NCBI RefSeq assembly: GCF_026342735.1
Contig: NZ_JAPEMM010000001.1
Span: 4,588,001 to 4,652,000 of the forward strand
Origin: Streptomyces sp. NBC_00193
GTDB lineage: Bacteria; Actinomycetota; Actinomycetes; Streptomycetales; Streptomycetaceae
Direction: 5' to 3'
Length of the DNA stretch: 64,000 bases
In this document: in pieces, positions 7,831 to 16,015 of the stretch
Numbering within the stretch: position 1 is the stretch's first letter
Layout of the letters: each line of letters begins with the position of its first letter
Notes under the pieces: generated by a model
Seen by the model: the letters and a program-made list of their open reading frames with translations, nothing else
The model's database searches: none
Told to the model about the DNA's origin: nothing
Made by a program: the position numbers and the translations under genes

Positions 7831-8778
7831 GTGTCCGCAGTCGCACCCGACGGACGCAAGATGCTGCGCCTAGAGGTCCGTAACGCCCAGACGCCCATCG
7901 AGCGCAAGCCCGAGTGGATCAAGACGCGGGCCAAGATGGGTCCCGAGTACACCAAGATGCAGGCCCTGGTGAAGGGCGAAGGACTGCACACGGTGTGCCA
8001 GGAAGCCGGCTGTCCGAACATCTACGAATGCTGGGAGGACCGCGAGGCCACCTTCCTCATCGGTGGCGACCAGTGCACCCGGCGCTGCGACTTCTGCCAG
8101 ATCGACACGGGCAAGCCCGAGGCGCTGGACCGCGACGAGCCCCGCCGCGTCGGCGAGTCCGTCGTCACGATGGACCTGAACTACGCCACCATCACGGGCG
8201 TCGCGCGCGACGACCTGGCGGACGGCGGCGCCTGGCTCTACGCGGAGACCGTGCGCCAGATCCACCGGCAGACGGCGGAGCGCGCGGCCGGCCAGACCAA
8301 GGTCGAGCTGCTGGCCCCGGACTTCAACGCGGTCCCGGAGCTGCTGGAGGAGGTCTTCGCCTCCCGCCCCGAGGTCTTCGCCCACAACATCGAGACGGTG
8401 CCGCGCATCTTCAAGCGGATCCGCCCCGGTTTCCGCTACGAGCGCTCGCTGGACGTCATCACGCAGGCGCGTGCGTACGGCCTCGTCACCAAGTCCAACC
8501 TGATCCTGGGCATGGGCGAGGAGCGCGAGGAGGTCAGCCAGGCGCTGAAGGACCTCCACGAGGCGGGCTGCGAGCTCATCACCATCACCCAGTACCTGCG
8601 GCCCTCGCCGCGCCACCACCCCGTCGAGCGCTGGGTGAAGCCGGCCGAGTTCGTGGAGCTGGCGCAGGAGGCCGAGGAGATCGGTTTCTCCGGAGTCATG
8701 TCCGGTCCGCTGGTGCGCTCCTCGTACCGCGCCGGCCGCCTCTACCAGCAGGCGATGGAGAAGCGCGCGACGGTCTGA
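7831..8778 (+). CDS. lipA: Lipoyl synthase LipA (radical SAM)
   Basis: A 315-residue radical-SAM enzyme that inserts two sulfurs into octanoyl-protein. It has both cluster motifs: CQEAGCPNIYEC (CX4CX5C, auxiliary 4Fe-4S cluster that is the sulfur donor) and CTRRCDFC (CX3CX2C, SAM-binding cluster). The end carries the SGPLVRSSYRA stretch typical of LipA, including the serine that ligates the auxiliary cluster. The GTG at 7831 follows GGGAG. It probably shares transcription with lipB. It consumes its own cluster, so Fe-S supply such as ErpA (encoded at 49102) is relevant. Confidence 0.97.
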   Translation: MSAVAPDGRKMLRLEVRNAQTPIERKPEWIKTRAKMGPEYTKMQALVKGEGLHTVCQEAGCPNIYECWEDREATFLIGGDQCTRRCDFCQIDTGKPEALDRDEPRRVGESVVTMDLNYATITGVARDDLADGGAWLYAETVRQIHRQTAERAAGQTKVELLAPDFNAVPELLEEVFASRPEVFAHNIETVPRIFKRIRPGFRYERSLDVITQARAYGLVTKSNLILGMGEEREEVSQALKDLHEAGCELITITQYLRPSPRHHPVERWVKPAEFVELAQEAEEIGFSGVMSGPLVRSSYRAGRLYQQAMEKRATV

Positions 8779-8868
8779 GTGCCCTCTGCGTGAGGCGTGC
8801 GAGGCACGCGTGACGCGTGGTGCGGGAGGTATGTGAACTCGCGCACAAAGTCTTACTTACGGGTAACA

Positions 8869-8882
8869 CCGCATCGATGCGG
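8869..8882. promoter_or_regulatory. 14-bp palindrome in the lipA-downstream regulatory region
   Basis: CCGCATCGATGCGG is a perfect palindrome inside the 267-bp gap before the small gene at 9046. Nearby are two GGTAACAC copies and a CCAGTCGGT direct repeat around 8941-8975. These suggest a regulated promoter; no regulator can be named. Confidence 0.35.
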
Positions 8883-9045
8883 CCCCTAGGCTCTTGCTAG
8901 CGAGAGTCCGGTGGGCCGCATCAAGGTTTCATCACTGTTTGACCAGTCGGTCACGCCCTGGTAACACCAGTCGGTGACGATTGTTCGACGCACCGCACAC
9001 ACGCTTGGCCACCCCCGACGTGAGCACCGTGAAAGGGTCGACACC

Positions 9046-9243
9046 ATGCAGGCCGCGCCCGTACGCGCCATCGCCATTCCTTCCTTCACCGACGCCGTCC
9101 GCGGCCTGGAGTCGCTGCTCATGAGCGGCGCCCGCCGGAACGCCTGGACGGCCGTCCTCGAAGACCGCCGCAGGGCCAAGGACCGGGTCGAAACCGAGCA
9201 CGTACTCGAGGCCGCGGCGACCCGGACCGAGAAGGCCACGTAA
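9046..9243 (+). CDS. Small conserved-looking hypothetical protein (65 aa)
   Basis: A 65-residue protein starting MQAAPVRAIAIPSFTDAVRGL, rich in Ala, Arg and Glu and mostly helical by composition. It has no signal peptide, cysteines or membrane segment. The ATG follows AAAGGGT by about 8 nt. It lies 10 bp before the DUF4191 gene and is probably cotranscribed with it. The function is unknown. Codon use has the strong third-position G/C bias of a real gene. Confidence 0.6.
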   Translation: MQAAPVRAIAIPSFTDAVRGLESLLMSGARRNAWTAVLEDRRRAKDRVETEHVLEAAATRTEKAT

Positions 9244-9253
9244 ACTTCGCTGC

Positions 9254-9952
9254 ATGGCGAGGAAGTCAAACGCAGAGACTGCTGCGAACCCCGGGCGACT
9301 GAAGCAGATCGCCCTGACGTACAAGATGACGCGCAAGGCCGACCCGAAGGTCGGTCTGATCGTCGCGGGCGTGGGAATCGTCACCTTTGGTGTCTTTCTT
9401 GCGATCGGCTTCCTGATCGACCACCCGGTCTACCTGGGCATCCTGGGCTTCCTGGTGGCGTTCCTGGCGATGGCGATCATCTTCGGACGGCGAGCCGAGA
9501 CGGCCGCCTTCGGACAGATGGAGGGACAGCCGGGCGCGGCCGCGGCCGTACTGGACAACGTGGGCCGGGGCTGGACCACCACCCCCGCCGTTGCGATGAG
9601 CAAGCAGCAGGACATCGTCCACCGTGCCGTGGGCAAGGCCGGCGTGGTCCTGATCGCCGAGGGCAACCCGAACCGGGTGAAGCCGATGCTCGCGAACGAG
9701 AAGAAGAAGCTGGCCCGGATCATGCCCGACATCCCGGTCCACGACTTCATCGTGGGCAAGGGCGAGGGCGAGGTGCCGCTCAAGAAGGTCCGTACGACCC
9801 TGATGAAGCTGCCCCGTGTCCTCTCCGGGCCCCAGATCACCCAGGTCAACGACAAGCTGCGGGCCATGGGCGACTTGCTGAGCAACATGCCGATCCCGAA
9901 GGGCCCGATGCCCAAGGGGATGCGCATGCCGCGCGGCGGAAAGATGCGCTGA
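9254..9952 (+). CDS. DUF4191 membrane protein
   Basis: A 232-residue protein with a basic N-terminus (RLKQIALTYKMTRKADP) and two adjacent membrane helices at residues ~34-75. A soluble C-terminal domain of about 150 residues ends in a Pro/Gly/Met/Lys-rich tail (PKGPMPKGMRMPRGGKMR). It matches the DUF4191 family. The homolog Rv2219 in M. tuberculosis also lies between lipA and glnA1, so the position is conserved. The C-terminal domain is probably cytosolic. No enzymatic role is known. Confidence 0.9.
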   Translation: MARKSNAETAANPGRLKQIALTYKMTRKADPKVGLIVAGVGIVTFGVFLAIGFLIDHPVYLGILGFLVAFLAMAIIFGRRAETAAFGQMEGQPGAAAAVLDNVGRGWTTTPAVAMSKQQDIVHRAVGKAGVVLIAEGNPNRVKPMLANEKKKLARIMPDIPVHDFIVGKGEGEVPLKKVRTTLMKLPRVLSGPQITQVNDKLRAMGDLLSNMPIPKGPMPKGMRMPRGGKMR

Positions 9953-9971
9953 TCCGCTTTTCGTATACGAC

Positions 9972-10014
9972 ACAGAGGGGCGCCCCGGGCCGATGGCCCG
10001 GGGCGCCCCTCTGT
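9972..10014. terminator. Strong intrinsic terminator
   Basis: Perfect 20-bp arms (beginning ACAGAGGGGCGCCCCGGGCC) enclose a 3-nt GAT loop, and TTTT follows. It is placed between the convergent DUF4191 and RDD genes and can serve the plus strand as a classical rho-independent terminator. Confidence 0.92.
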
Positions 10015-10060
10015 TTTCGTTCCTGCCGGCCGGCCGGCCGGCCGGCTTCGTGCCCGCGTC

Positions 10061-10528
10061 TCAGATCCTGACCTGCACGGCGCGGCTGAGGCGGTCGTGC
10101 AGTCCGCGGCCGTCGCGGTCCCAGACGAGGGCCGGGATCAGCAGGGCGAGCAGTGCGGTGCGGAGCACCACCCGGCCGAATCCGAGCCGGCCGCCATCCT
10201 GTGAGACGACCCGGAGGCCCAGAATCCGCTTCCCGGGGGTAAAGCCCACGGTGCCGACCGTCAGGATCACCAGGGTGACGAAGACCGCCAGCGTCCAGTT
10301 CCCCGAGCCGTTCCAGTCACGGCCCGTGATCAGGCCGTACGCGATGAGCTGGCAGGCGATCCAGTCGATGGCCACGGCGCCGAGCCGGCGGCCGAAACGG
10401 GCCACCGAGCCGGGCCCCTGCTGCGGCAGGCCGAGCTGTTTGCCGGGGTACCCGAAGTCGGCACCCATCTCTTCGGCGGCCTCGCGGGGGCCGGAGAGCC
10501 AGGATCCGATTGCTTGCCTCTTGTCCAC
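10061..10528 (-). CDS. RDD-family membrane protein
   Basis: A 155-residue protein with the RDD pattern: ARFGRRLGAVAIDWIACQLIAY carries the Arg and Asp of membrane segment 1, and FTPGKRILGLRVV follows segment 2, as in the family. About three membrane helices are predicted. A short hydrophilic N-terminus (about 45 residues) precedes them. The counterpart Rv2219A in M. tuberculosis also sits next to glnA1. RDD proteins have been linked to ion or solute transport, but no substrate is known here. It starts with GTG at 10528 and is divergent from glnA across a shared 185-bp promoter region. Confidence 0.85.
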   Translation of the reverse strand: MDKRQAIGSWLSGPREAAEEMGADFGYPGKQLGLPQQGPGSVARFGRRLGAVAIDWIACQLIAYGLITGRDWNGSGNWTLAVFVTLVILTVGTVGFTPGKRILGLRVVSQDGGRLGFGRVVLRTALLALLIPALVWDRDGRGLHDRLSRAVQVRI

Positions 10529-10576
10529 GCGAACACGGTACCTGTGCCGCTCGACGCCGTTCCGGCGGGACCCTGG

Positions 10577-10615
10577 TTAACTTGTGCGAAACAAATGGGT
10601 CATGCTTGAGAAACC
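10577..10615 (+). promoter_or_regulatory. Two GlnR-type boxes upstream of glnA
   Basis: Box 1 (10578-10593) reads TTAAC-N6-GAAAC and box 2 (10600-10615) reads GTCAT-N6-GAAAC. Both fit the Streptomyces GlnR pattern gTnAc-n6-GaAAc. Their starts are 22 bp apart, two helical turns, as expected for cooperative binding. This predicts nitrogen-responsive activation of glnA. Confidence 0.8.
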
Positions 10616-10639
10616 CCGTCTGCTTATGGTCGGGTCAGC

Positions 10640-10653
10640 GTGCGGCACCGCAC
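10640..10653 (+). promoter_or_regulatory. Inverted repeat near the glnA promoter/leader
   Basis: GTGCGG-CA-CCGCAC, with GTCAG and TGAC extending it imperfectly on either side (10635-10657). It precedes a TATAAA at about 10669-10674 that could be a -10 hexamer or part of the leader. The AGGAGGAG ribosome site follows before the ATG at 10714. Confidence 0.4.
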
Positions 10654-10713
10654 TGACGCACCACTAGCTATAAAACCCGCCCCTGCCCCGGGGTCGGGAG
10701 TAGGAGGAGTTGG

Positions 10714-12123
10714 ATGTTCAAGAACGCCGACGAAGTGACGCAGTACATCCAGGAGAACGACGTCAAGTTCGTTGACGTCCGCTTCTGCGACCTGCCTGGT
10801 GTGATGCAGCACTTCACCATCCCGGGGCGGGCGTTCGACCCGAACGAGGAGCTGGCCTTCGACGGCTCCTCGATCCGCGGCTTCCAGGCGATCCACGAGT
10901 CCGACATGGCGCTGCGTGCCGACATCACCACCGCGCGCCTGGACCCGTTCCGCAAGGACAAGACGCTCAACATCAACTTCTTCATCCACGACCCGATCAC
11001 GGGCGAGGCCTACAGCCGCGACCCGCGCAACGTCGCGAAGAAGGCCGAGGCGTACCTCGCCTCCACCGGCATCGCCGACACCGCGTTCTTCGGCCCCGAG
11101 GCCGAGTTCTACGTGTTCGACAGCGTGCGCTTCGCGACCTCCGCGAACGAGGGCTTCTACCACATCGACTCCGAGGCCGGTGCCTGGAACACGGGCTCCG
11201 AGGAGAACAACCGTGGTTACAAGGTCCGCTACAAGGGTGGTTACTTCCCCGTAGCCCCGGTCGACCACTTCGCCGACCTGCGCGCCGAGATCTCCCTCGA
11301 GCTGGACGCCCAGGGCCTCCAGGTCGAGCGTCAGCACCACGAGGTCGGCACCGGTGGCCAGGCCGAGATCAACTACAAGTTCAACACGCTGCTCGCCGCG
11401 GCCGACGACCTGATGCTCTTCAAGTACATCGTGAAGAACGTCGCGTGGAAGAACGGCAAGACCGCGACCTTCATGCCGAAGCCGATCTTCGGTGACAACG
11501 GCTCGGGCATGCACGTGCACCAGTCGCTGTGGGCGAACGGCGACCCGCTGTTCTACGACGAGTCCGGCTACGCGGGCCTGTCGGACATGGCGCGCTACTA
11601 CATCGGCGGCATCCTCAAGCACGCCCCGTCGCTGCTCGCCTTCACCAACCCGACGGTGAACTCCTACCACCGCCTGGTCCCGGGCTTCGAGGCGCCGGTC
11701 AACATGGTGTACTCGCAGCGCAACCGCTCCGCCGCGATGCGCATCCCGATCACCGGCTCGAACCCGAAGGCCAAGCGCGTCGAGTTCCGCGCCCCGGACC
11801 CGTCCTCGAACCCGTACCTGGCGTTCGCGGCGCTGCTCCTCGCGGGCCTCGACGGCATCAAGAACAAGATCGAGCCGATGGAGCCGATCGACAAGGACCT
11901 CTACGAGCTCTCCCCGGACGAGCACGCGAGCGTCCCGCAGGTCCCGACCAGCCTCGAGGACGTCCTCAAGGCCCTCGAGGAGGACCACGAGTACCTCCTG
12001 GCCGGCGGTGTCTTCACCCCCGACCTGATCGAGACCTGGATCGACTACAAGCGCACCCACGAGATCGCCCCGATCGCGCTGCGCCCGCACCCGCACGAGT
12101 TCGAGCTCTACTTCGACCTCTAA
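10714..12123 (+). CDS. glnA: Glutamine synthetase type I (GlnA)
   Basis: A 469-residue GS-I that makes glutamine from glutamate, ammonia and ATP as a cytoplasmic dodecamer. Motifs include the early FDGSSIRGF segment, the glutamate and metal residues in FFGPEAEFYVFD, the ATP loop (KPIFGDNGSGMHVHQS) and NRSAAMRIP. Tyr397 within KDLYELSPDE is the adenylylation site, so it should be controlled by GlnE. The 22-bp-spaced GlnR boxes upstream point to transcriptional nitrogen control. The AGGAGG ribosome site lies 6-8 nt before the ATG. It is homologous to M. tuberculosis glnA1 and sits in a similar neighbourhood. Confidence 0.98.
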   Translation: MFKNADEVTQYIQENDVKFVDVRFCDLPGVMQHFTIPGRAFDPNEELAFDGSSIRGFQAIHESDMALRADITTARLDPFRKDKTLNINFFIHDPITGEAYSRDPRNVAKKAEAYLASTGIADTAFFGPEAEFYVFDSVRFATSANEGFYHIDSEAGAWNTGSEENNRGYKVRYKGGYFPVAPVDHFADLRAEISLELDAQGLQVERQHHEVGTGGQAEINYKFNTLLAAADDLMLFKYIVKNVAWKNGKTATFMPKPIFGDNGSGMHVHQSLWANGDPLFYDESGYAGLSDMARYYIGGILKHAPSLLAFTNPTVNSYHRLVPGFEAPVNMVYSQRNRSAAMRIPITGSNPKAKRVEFRAPDPSSNPYLAFAALLLAGLDGIKNKIEPMEPIDKDLYELSPDEHASVPQVPTSLEDVLKALEEDHEYLLAGGVFTPDLIETWIDYKRTHEIAPIALRPHPHEFELYFDL

Positions 12124-12160
12124 GCCGTGCCGTGCTGACGCACTGATCGACTGATCACCT

Positions 12161-12199
12161 GAAGCCCCGCCCCCTTCCTTCCGAAGGGGGCGGGGCTTC
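12161..12199. terminator. glnA terminator hairpin
   Basis: Perfect 17-bp arms (GAAGCCCCGCCCCCTTC and complement) with a 5-nt loop lie 38 bp after the glnA stop. Confidence 0.85.
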
Positions 12200-12253
12200 G
12201 GTCTTGTGCCCGGAGGGCACACGGGAGGGTGGGGGGCGTCCTAGGCTCGGGGG

Positions 12254-12571
12254 ATGGACGAAGCCTGGAAGACCATCGGGGCCCTCGCGGCGCGGTTCGA
12301 CGAGCACGACCGGGAGCGCGGGGTGGAGCGCGAGGAGAGCATGACGCTGCAGGTCCTGAAGATCGGGGAGGAGTTCGGGGAGGCCGCGCAGGCCGTCATC
12401 GGGGCCAGGGGCACGAACCCGCGGAAGGGCGACTCGCACACCTGGGGCGACGTGGAGGCGGAGGTGGCCGACGTCATCGTCACGGCGATGGTCGCGCTGG
12501 CCCGGATGCGGCCCGATGCCCCCGCCTTCTTCGCGGAGCACCTGCGGGAGAAGTCCGCCCGGTTCCTCTGA
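12254..12571 (+). CDS. MazG-like nucleotide pyrophosphohydrolase domain protein
   Basis: A 105-residue all-helical protein with the MazG-type acidic pattern: LKIGEEFGEAAQAVIGARG carries the EExxE-like metal ligands and DVEAEVADVIVTAMVAL the ExxD ligands. It should hydrolyse non-canonical or excess NTPs to NMP and pyrophosphate in the cytoplasm. A single-domain form such as this usually dimerises. The ATG at 12254 has no obvious strong ribosome site. It lies downstream of the glnA terminator and so is probably transcribed separately. The substrate is unknown. Confidence 0.8.
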   Translation: MDEAWKTIGALAARFDEHDRERGVEREESMTLQVLKIGEEFGEAAQAVIGARGTNPRKGDSHTWGDVEAEVADVIVTAMVALARMRPDAPAFFAEHLREKSARFL

Positions 12572-12591
12572 CGGTCCGGTGCAGGGGTGAC

Positions 12592-13245
12592 TCAGCGCGT
12601 CAGTGGCATCGCGCCCGTGAGGTCGCGCAGGCAGCGGATCGCCAGTTCCGCGGGGGAGCCGGGGCCCGCCGGCGGGGTGTCCGTGGTGGACCAGAGTTCC
12701 AGGGCGATGCGGATCGCGTCCGTGGCCGCCGCGGCGAGGAGGCGTACGGCCAGGGGTTCGGCGTCCGGGCCGGCGAGCCGGGCCACGACCGGGACCAGGC
12801 GCTCCTCGGAGTCCTGGTTGACCCGGTACCAGACGGCCCGCAGCGCCTCGTCGTTCGCGGCGGCGCGCAGCAGGCCGCGGGTGACCTCCAGGCCCTCTTC
12901 GAGGGCCTGCGGGCCCGTGAGGGAACGGGTCACGGCGCGCTCCAGGGCCTCGGTGAGCGGGGTGCCGGGGTCCTCCTCGGCGAGCAGCGCGCGCCAGGCG
13001 TCGCCGCCGCCCGCGAGCAGGGGGGCGACGGCCTCCTGCTTGTTGCGGAAGTAGCGGTAGAACGTGCGCAGCGCCACGCCCGCCCGGTGGGCGATGTCCT
13101 CGGCGGTGGTGCCGTCGGGGCCGTGCTCGGCGAAGAGTTCGCATGCGGCGCGGGCGATGTCGAGCTGGGTGGCCGCCTTGCGGCGCTCGTTCAGCGACTG
13201 GGCTCCGGGGCCGGCCTGGGGAGAGTACGGACGAGGGGATCTCAC
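12592..13245 (-). CDS. TetR-family transcriptional regulator
   Basis: A 217-residue regulator. Residues ~20-70 form the TetR HTH: ARAACELFAEHGPDGTTAEDIAHRAGVALRTFYRYFRNKQ in several short blocks. The helical ligand-binding half that follows resembles MftR-like TetR proteins. The GTG at 13245 gives a compact N-terminus; a GTG at 13269 is also possible, and neither has a strong ribosome site. The gene is divergent from an SDR gene across 86 bp containing a candidate operator, so repression of both genes is the simplest reading. The ligand is unknown. Confidence 0.88.
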   Translation of the reverse strand: MRSPRPYSPQAGPGAQSLNERRKAATQLDIARAACELFAEHGPDGTTAEDIAHRAGVALRTFYRYFRNKQEAVAPLLAGGGDAWRALLAEEDPGTPLTEALERAVTRSLTGPQALEEGLEVTRGLLRAAANDEALRAVWYRVNQDSEERLVPVVARLAGPDAEPLAVRLLAAAATDAIRIALELWSTTDTPPAGPGSPAELAIRCLRDLTGAMPLTR

Positions 13246-13282
13246 CGGGGAAGGATACCTCGGGCCCACGCGCTAAATGCAT

Positions 13283-13303
13283 GTTTTGACAGGGTGGCAA
13301 AAC
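13283..13303. promoter_or_regulatory. Candidate TetR operator overlapping a promoter
   Basis: GTTTTG and CAAAAC form 6-bp arms around a 9-bp centre. A TTGACA hexamer (13286-13291) lies inside it and could be the -35 of the SDR gene. The position between the divergent TetR and SDR genes suggests repression by occlusion. Confidence 0.45.
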
Positions 13304-13331
13304 GTGTCATCGCGGGAGTACGCTCCTCCCC

Positions 13332-14102
13332 ATGAACCGTTACGAAGGACGTCGCGTCCTCATCACCGGCGGCGGCTCCGGCATCGGCCAGGCCACCGTC
13401 CACCGCATCCTGTCCGAGGGCGGCCGCGTCCACACCGTGGACGTCAACGAGGCCGGCCTCAAGGCCACCGCCGACCAGGCGGCCGCCGACGGACACGCGG
13501 ACCGCCTCACCACCGCGGTCCTCGACATATCCGACGAGGCCGCGGTCAAGGCGGGCATCGCCGCAGCGGTCGACACCCTCACCGGGATCGACGTACTGGT
13601 CAACGCCGCGGGCATCCTGCGTTCCTCGCACACCCATGCGACCACGCTCGAGTTCTGGAACAAGATCATCGCGGTGAACCTGACCGGTACGTTCCTGGTC
13701 ATCCGCGAGTCGCTCCCCGCGCTGCTGGCGGGCGACCAGCCGGTCGTCGTCAACTTCAGCTCCACCTCGGCGTCCTTCGCCCACCCCTACATGTCCGCCT
13801 ACGCGGCCAGCAAGGGCGGCATCCAGTCCATGACCCACGCGCTGGCCGCCGAGTACAGCAAGCAGGGCCTGCGCTTCGTCGCGGTCGCGCCCGGCTCCAT
13901 CGAGAGCGGCATGACCACCGGCACCGGCCCCGGCCTGCCCGAGGACACCGACTGGAGCCTGTTCGCCAAGCTCGCCCCGGCCCTCGGCCAGGGCTTCGCC
14001 GGCCCGCAGACGGTCGCCGGCGTCGTCGCCATGCTGGGCTCCGAGGACGGCGCCTTCATCACCGGCACGGAGATCCGCATCGACGGCGGCACGCACTACT
14101 GA
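13332..14102 (+). CDS. SDR-family oxidoreductase
   Basis: A 256-residue classical short-chain dehydrogenase. It has the cofactor motif VLITGGGSGIGQATV (TGxxxGxG) at residues ~9-20, the NAAG motif, the catalytic serine in NFSSTS, and YAASK as the YxxxK pair. VDVN after beta-strand 2 carries an Asp, which favours NAD(H) over NADP(H). The C-terminus ends IRIDGGTHY, as in FabG-like enzymes. The substrate is not evident. Its divergence from a TetR gene suggests induction by a small molecule, possibly its substrate. Confidence 0.92.
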   Translation: MNRYEGRRVLITGGGSGIGQATVHRILSEGGRVHTVDVNEAGLKATADQAAADGHADRLTTAVLDISDEAAVKAGIAAAVDTLTGIDVLVNAAGILRSSHTHATTLEFWNKIIAVNLTGTFLVIRESLPALLAGDQPVVVNFSSTSASFAHPYMSAYAASKGGIQSMTHALAAEYSKQGLRFVAVAPGSIESGMTTGTGPGLPEDTDWSLFAKLAPALGQGFAGPQTVAGVVAMLGSEDGAFITGTEIRIDGGTHY

Positions 14103-14115
14103 GCAGGCGGGGGCG

Positions 14116-14634
14116 TCAGCCCCTGAAGCGGTCCCACAGCCGGGGGAAGCGCTCCGCGAGCACGGCTTCGTTCTCGAAGTCCAGCGCGGCGCCCTCCGGC
14201 TCGGCCGCCTGCAGCGGGATCCCCAGATCCGGCGCGACCGACCCGGTCAGCTGCTCGTACGCCTCGTCCGCCGCGTACCCCAGCTCCTCGCCGTCCCCGT
14301 CGATCTCCTCGTCGAACTCGTCGAGGAGCTCCGCCAGCTGGTCGGGATCGTGCACCCCGCCCTCGAAGACCTCCCGGCCCTGGCCGATCAGCCAGCACCG
14401 GAAGTAGTCGAACGCGTCGTCGCTCGCCCCGTCGAGCAGCACCCACGCCGCGCCCCACAGGTCCCAGGTGTACGCCCGGTTGTACCGCGACTCGAAGTGC
14501 CGGGCGAAGTCCAGGACGGAGTCCGGGTCGAGCTGTGCCAGCCGCTCCACGAGCAGCTCGGCGTGTTCCTCGGGGTCGCCCTCGGCGGCCTCGCGGGTAC
14601 GGTCGACCATCTCCCAGAACTCCGTCTCGTCCAT
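14116..14634 (-). CDS. DUF4240 protein
   Basis: A 172-residue acidic cytosolic protein. It starts MDETEFWEMVD and contains YTWDLWGAAWVLLDGASDDAFDYFRCWLIGQGREVFEGG, typical of DUF4240. The ATG at 14634 is one codon after a GTG (14637); a GAG lies 6 nt before the ATG. It converges on the SDR gene with a 13-bp gap and no hairpin. No function is known for the family. Confidence 0.85.
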   Translation of the reverse strand: MDETEFWEMVDRTREAAEGDPEEHAELLVERLAQLDPDSVLDFARHFESRYNRAYTWDLWGAAWVLLDGASDDAFDYFRCWLIGQGREVFEGGVHDPDQLAELLDEFDEEIDGDGEELGYAADEAYEQLTGSVAPDLGIPLQAAEPEGAALDFENEAVLAERFPRLWDRFRG

Positions 14635-14760
14635 CACCGCTCAAGCATCACGGGTACGCCCCCTCGCCGCCACCGCGCGTGCCGCGAAAGGCCGGTCGTG
14701 GCCCCCCAACCGGCCCCATACTCGGATCCGGACCGCGGGCGTCGAGTCGGGGAGGACCGG

Positions 14761-15960
14761 ATGCGGCGGGAAGTACTGGAAGGCCGGTACCGGCTCGAGG
14801 ACCGCCTCGGCGGCGGGGGCATGGGCGAGGTGTGGAGCGCCTGGGACGAGCGGATGCAGCGCTGGGTCGCCGCCAAACTGGTCTCCGCCACCCCGATGCT
14901 GTCCGGCATGGACGCCGAGGAGATCGAGAGCCGCTTCCTCGCCGAGGTCCGCTCGGCCGGCAACCTCCCCCACCGGCACACCGTGACCGTCCACGACTGC
15001 GGGGAGGCCGAGATCGGGGGTCGCCGCATCCTCTACATGGTCATGGAACGCCTGGACGGCCGTACCCTCCACGAGGCCTTCCGGGAATCGGGCCGCGTCC
15101 CCTGGTACGTGCTCGTCGACTGGGCCGGGCAGGTGGCCGCCGCACTGGCCGCCGCACACGAGCGGGGCGTGATCCACCGGGACATCAAACCGTCCAACGT
15201 GATCCTCACCGCCGACGGGGTCATCAAGGTCCTCGACTTCGGCATCGCCAAGTTCCTGGGTGACACCCTCTACCGCGCGGGACGCACGGTCACCGGTGCC
15301 ACCCTGGGCACTCCCGAGTACATGTCCCCCGAGCAGGCCCGCGGCGAGCCCGACATCGACCAGCGCAGCGACCTCTACTCCCTGGGCTGCCTCATGTACC
15401 ACGGCTTGGCGGGGGAGCCCCCGTTCCGGGCCGACAGCCAGCTGGCCGTCCTGCACCGGCAGATCTCCGACACCCCCGCCGCGCTCGCCCCGCGGGTGCG
15501 CGGTCTGCCCGAGGAGCTGGACGTCCTGATCGCCGGGCTCCTGAGCAAGTCCCCCGCGGACCGGCCCGAGAACGCCGCCAGGGTGCTCCGCGAACTCCGG
15601 CTCATCCCGGGCATCGCGGGCAAGCAGCACTTCAGTTGGTCCGACGAGGGCCGGCAGGCGGTGGCGCTGATGGACGAGGCCCGCGTCGTGGCCGCGGCGG
15701 TGCGCCGGGAGGCGGTCGGAAAGGCGGAGGGGCTGCTCAAGGAGGCGGAGGCCATAGCCGCCGAACGGGAACGCCGGGCGGCAGCACTGCTCGACGAGGC
15801 CCGGGCCGAGGCGGCCGAGATCCGCGCGGGGCTCGCCGCGGTCGAGGACCGCCGCCGCAGGGCGGCGGACCACCTCGCGCGCCTCGGGGAGCTGCTCGCC
15901 GACGACCGGGCGGTCTCCGTCCGGGAGCACGGCTCCGGGACGCGGCCCGCAACGCCGTGA
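14761..15960 (+). CDS. Soluble Ser/Thr protein kinase with C-terminal coiled coil
   Basis: A 399-residue Hanks-type kinase. It has the Gly loop LGGGGMGEVW (residues ~16-25), Lys39 in VAAKLV, the catalytic loop HRDIKPSN with Asp141, and DFG at 159-161. GTPEYMSPEQARG marks the activation segment. Residues ~300-375 are a highly charged Ala/Glu/Arg helix (AERERRAAALLDEARAEAAE) that reads as a coiled coil. There is no membrane segment or PASTA domain, so it acts in the cytosol. GGGAGG precedes the ATG by 5 nt. It is convergent to aceE; no substrate is visible. Confidence 0.93.
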   Translation: MRREVLEGRYRLEDRLGGGGMGEVWSAWDERMQRWVAAKLVSATPMLSGMDAEEIESRFLAEVRSAGNLPHRHTVTVHDCGEAEIGGRRILYMVMERLDGRTLHEAFRESGRVPWYVLVDWAGQVAAALAAAHERGVIHRDIKPSNVILTADGVIKVLDFGIAKFLGDTLYRAGRTVTGATLGTPEYMSPEQARGEPDIDQRSDLYSLGCLMYHGLAGEPPFRADSQLAVLHRQISDTPAALAPRVRGLPEELDVLIAGLLSKSPADRPENAARVLRELRLIPGIAGKQHFSWSDEGRQAVALMDEARVVAAAVRREAVGKAEGLLKEAEAIAAERERRAAALLDEARAEAAEIRAGLAAVEDRRRRAADHLARLGELLADDRAVSVREHGSGTRPATP

Positions 15961-15993
15961 GGCGGCCCACCCCCACAGGGGCGGACCGCCTCA
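15958..15993. terminator. Bidirectional hairpin between the kinase gene and aceE
   Basis: TGAGGCGG at 15958, which includes the kinase stop codon, pairs with CCGCCTCA ending at 15993; inner CC/GG pairs extend it after one mismatch. Confidence 0.65.
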
Positions 15994-16015
15994 CGGTCGG
16001 ATCGCTCGTGACGCC

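Noticed and set aside
8795..8809. GCGTGC-GAG-GCACGC hairpin after lipA
   Set aside because: Only 6-bp arms and no T-tract; too weak to call a terminator.
10025..10046. Run of CCGG units (GCCGGCCGG...)
   Set aside because: Short simple repeat next to a terminator; nothing beyond GC-driven low complexity can be supported.
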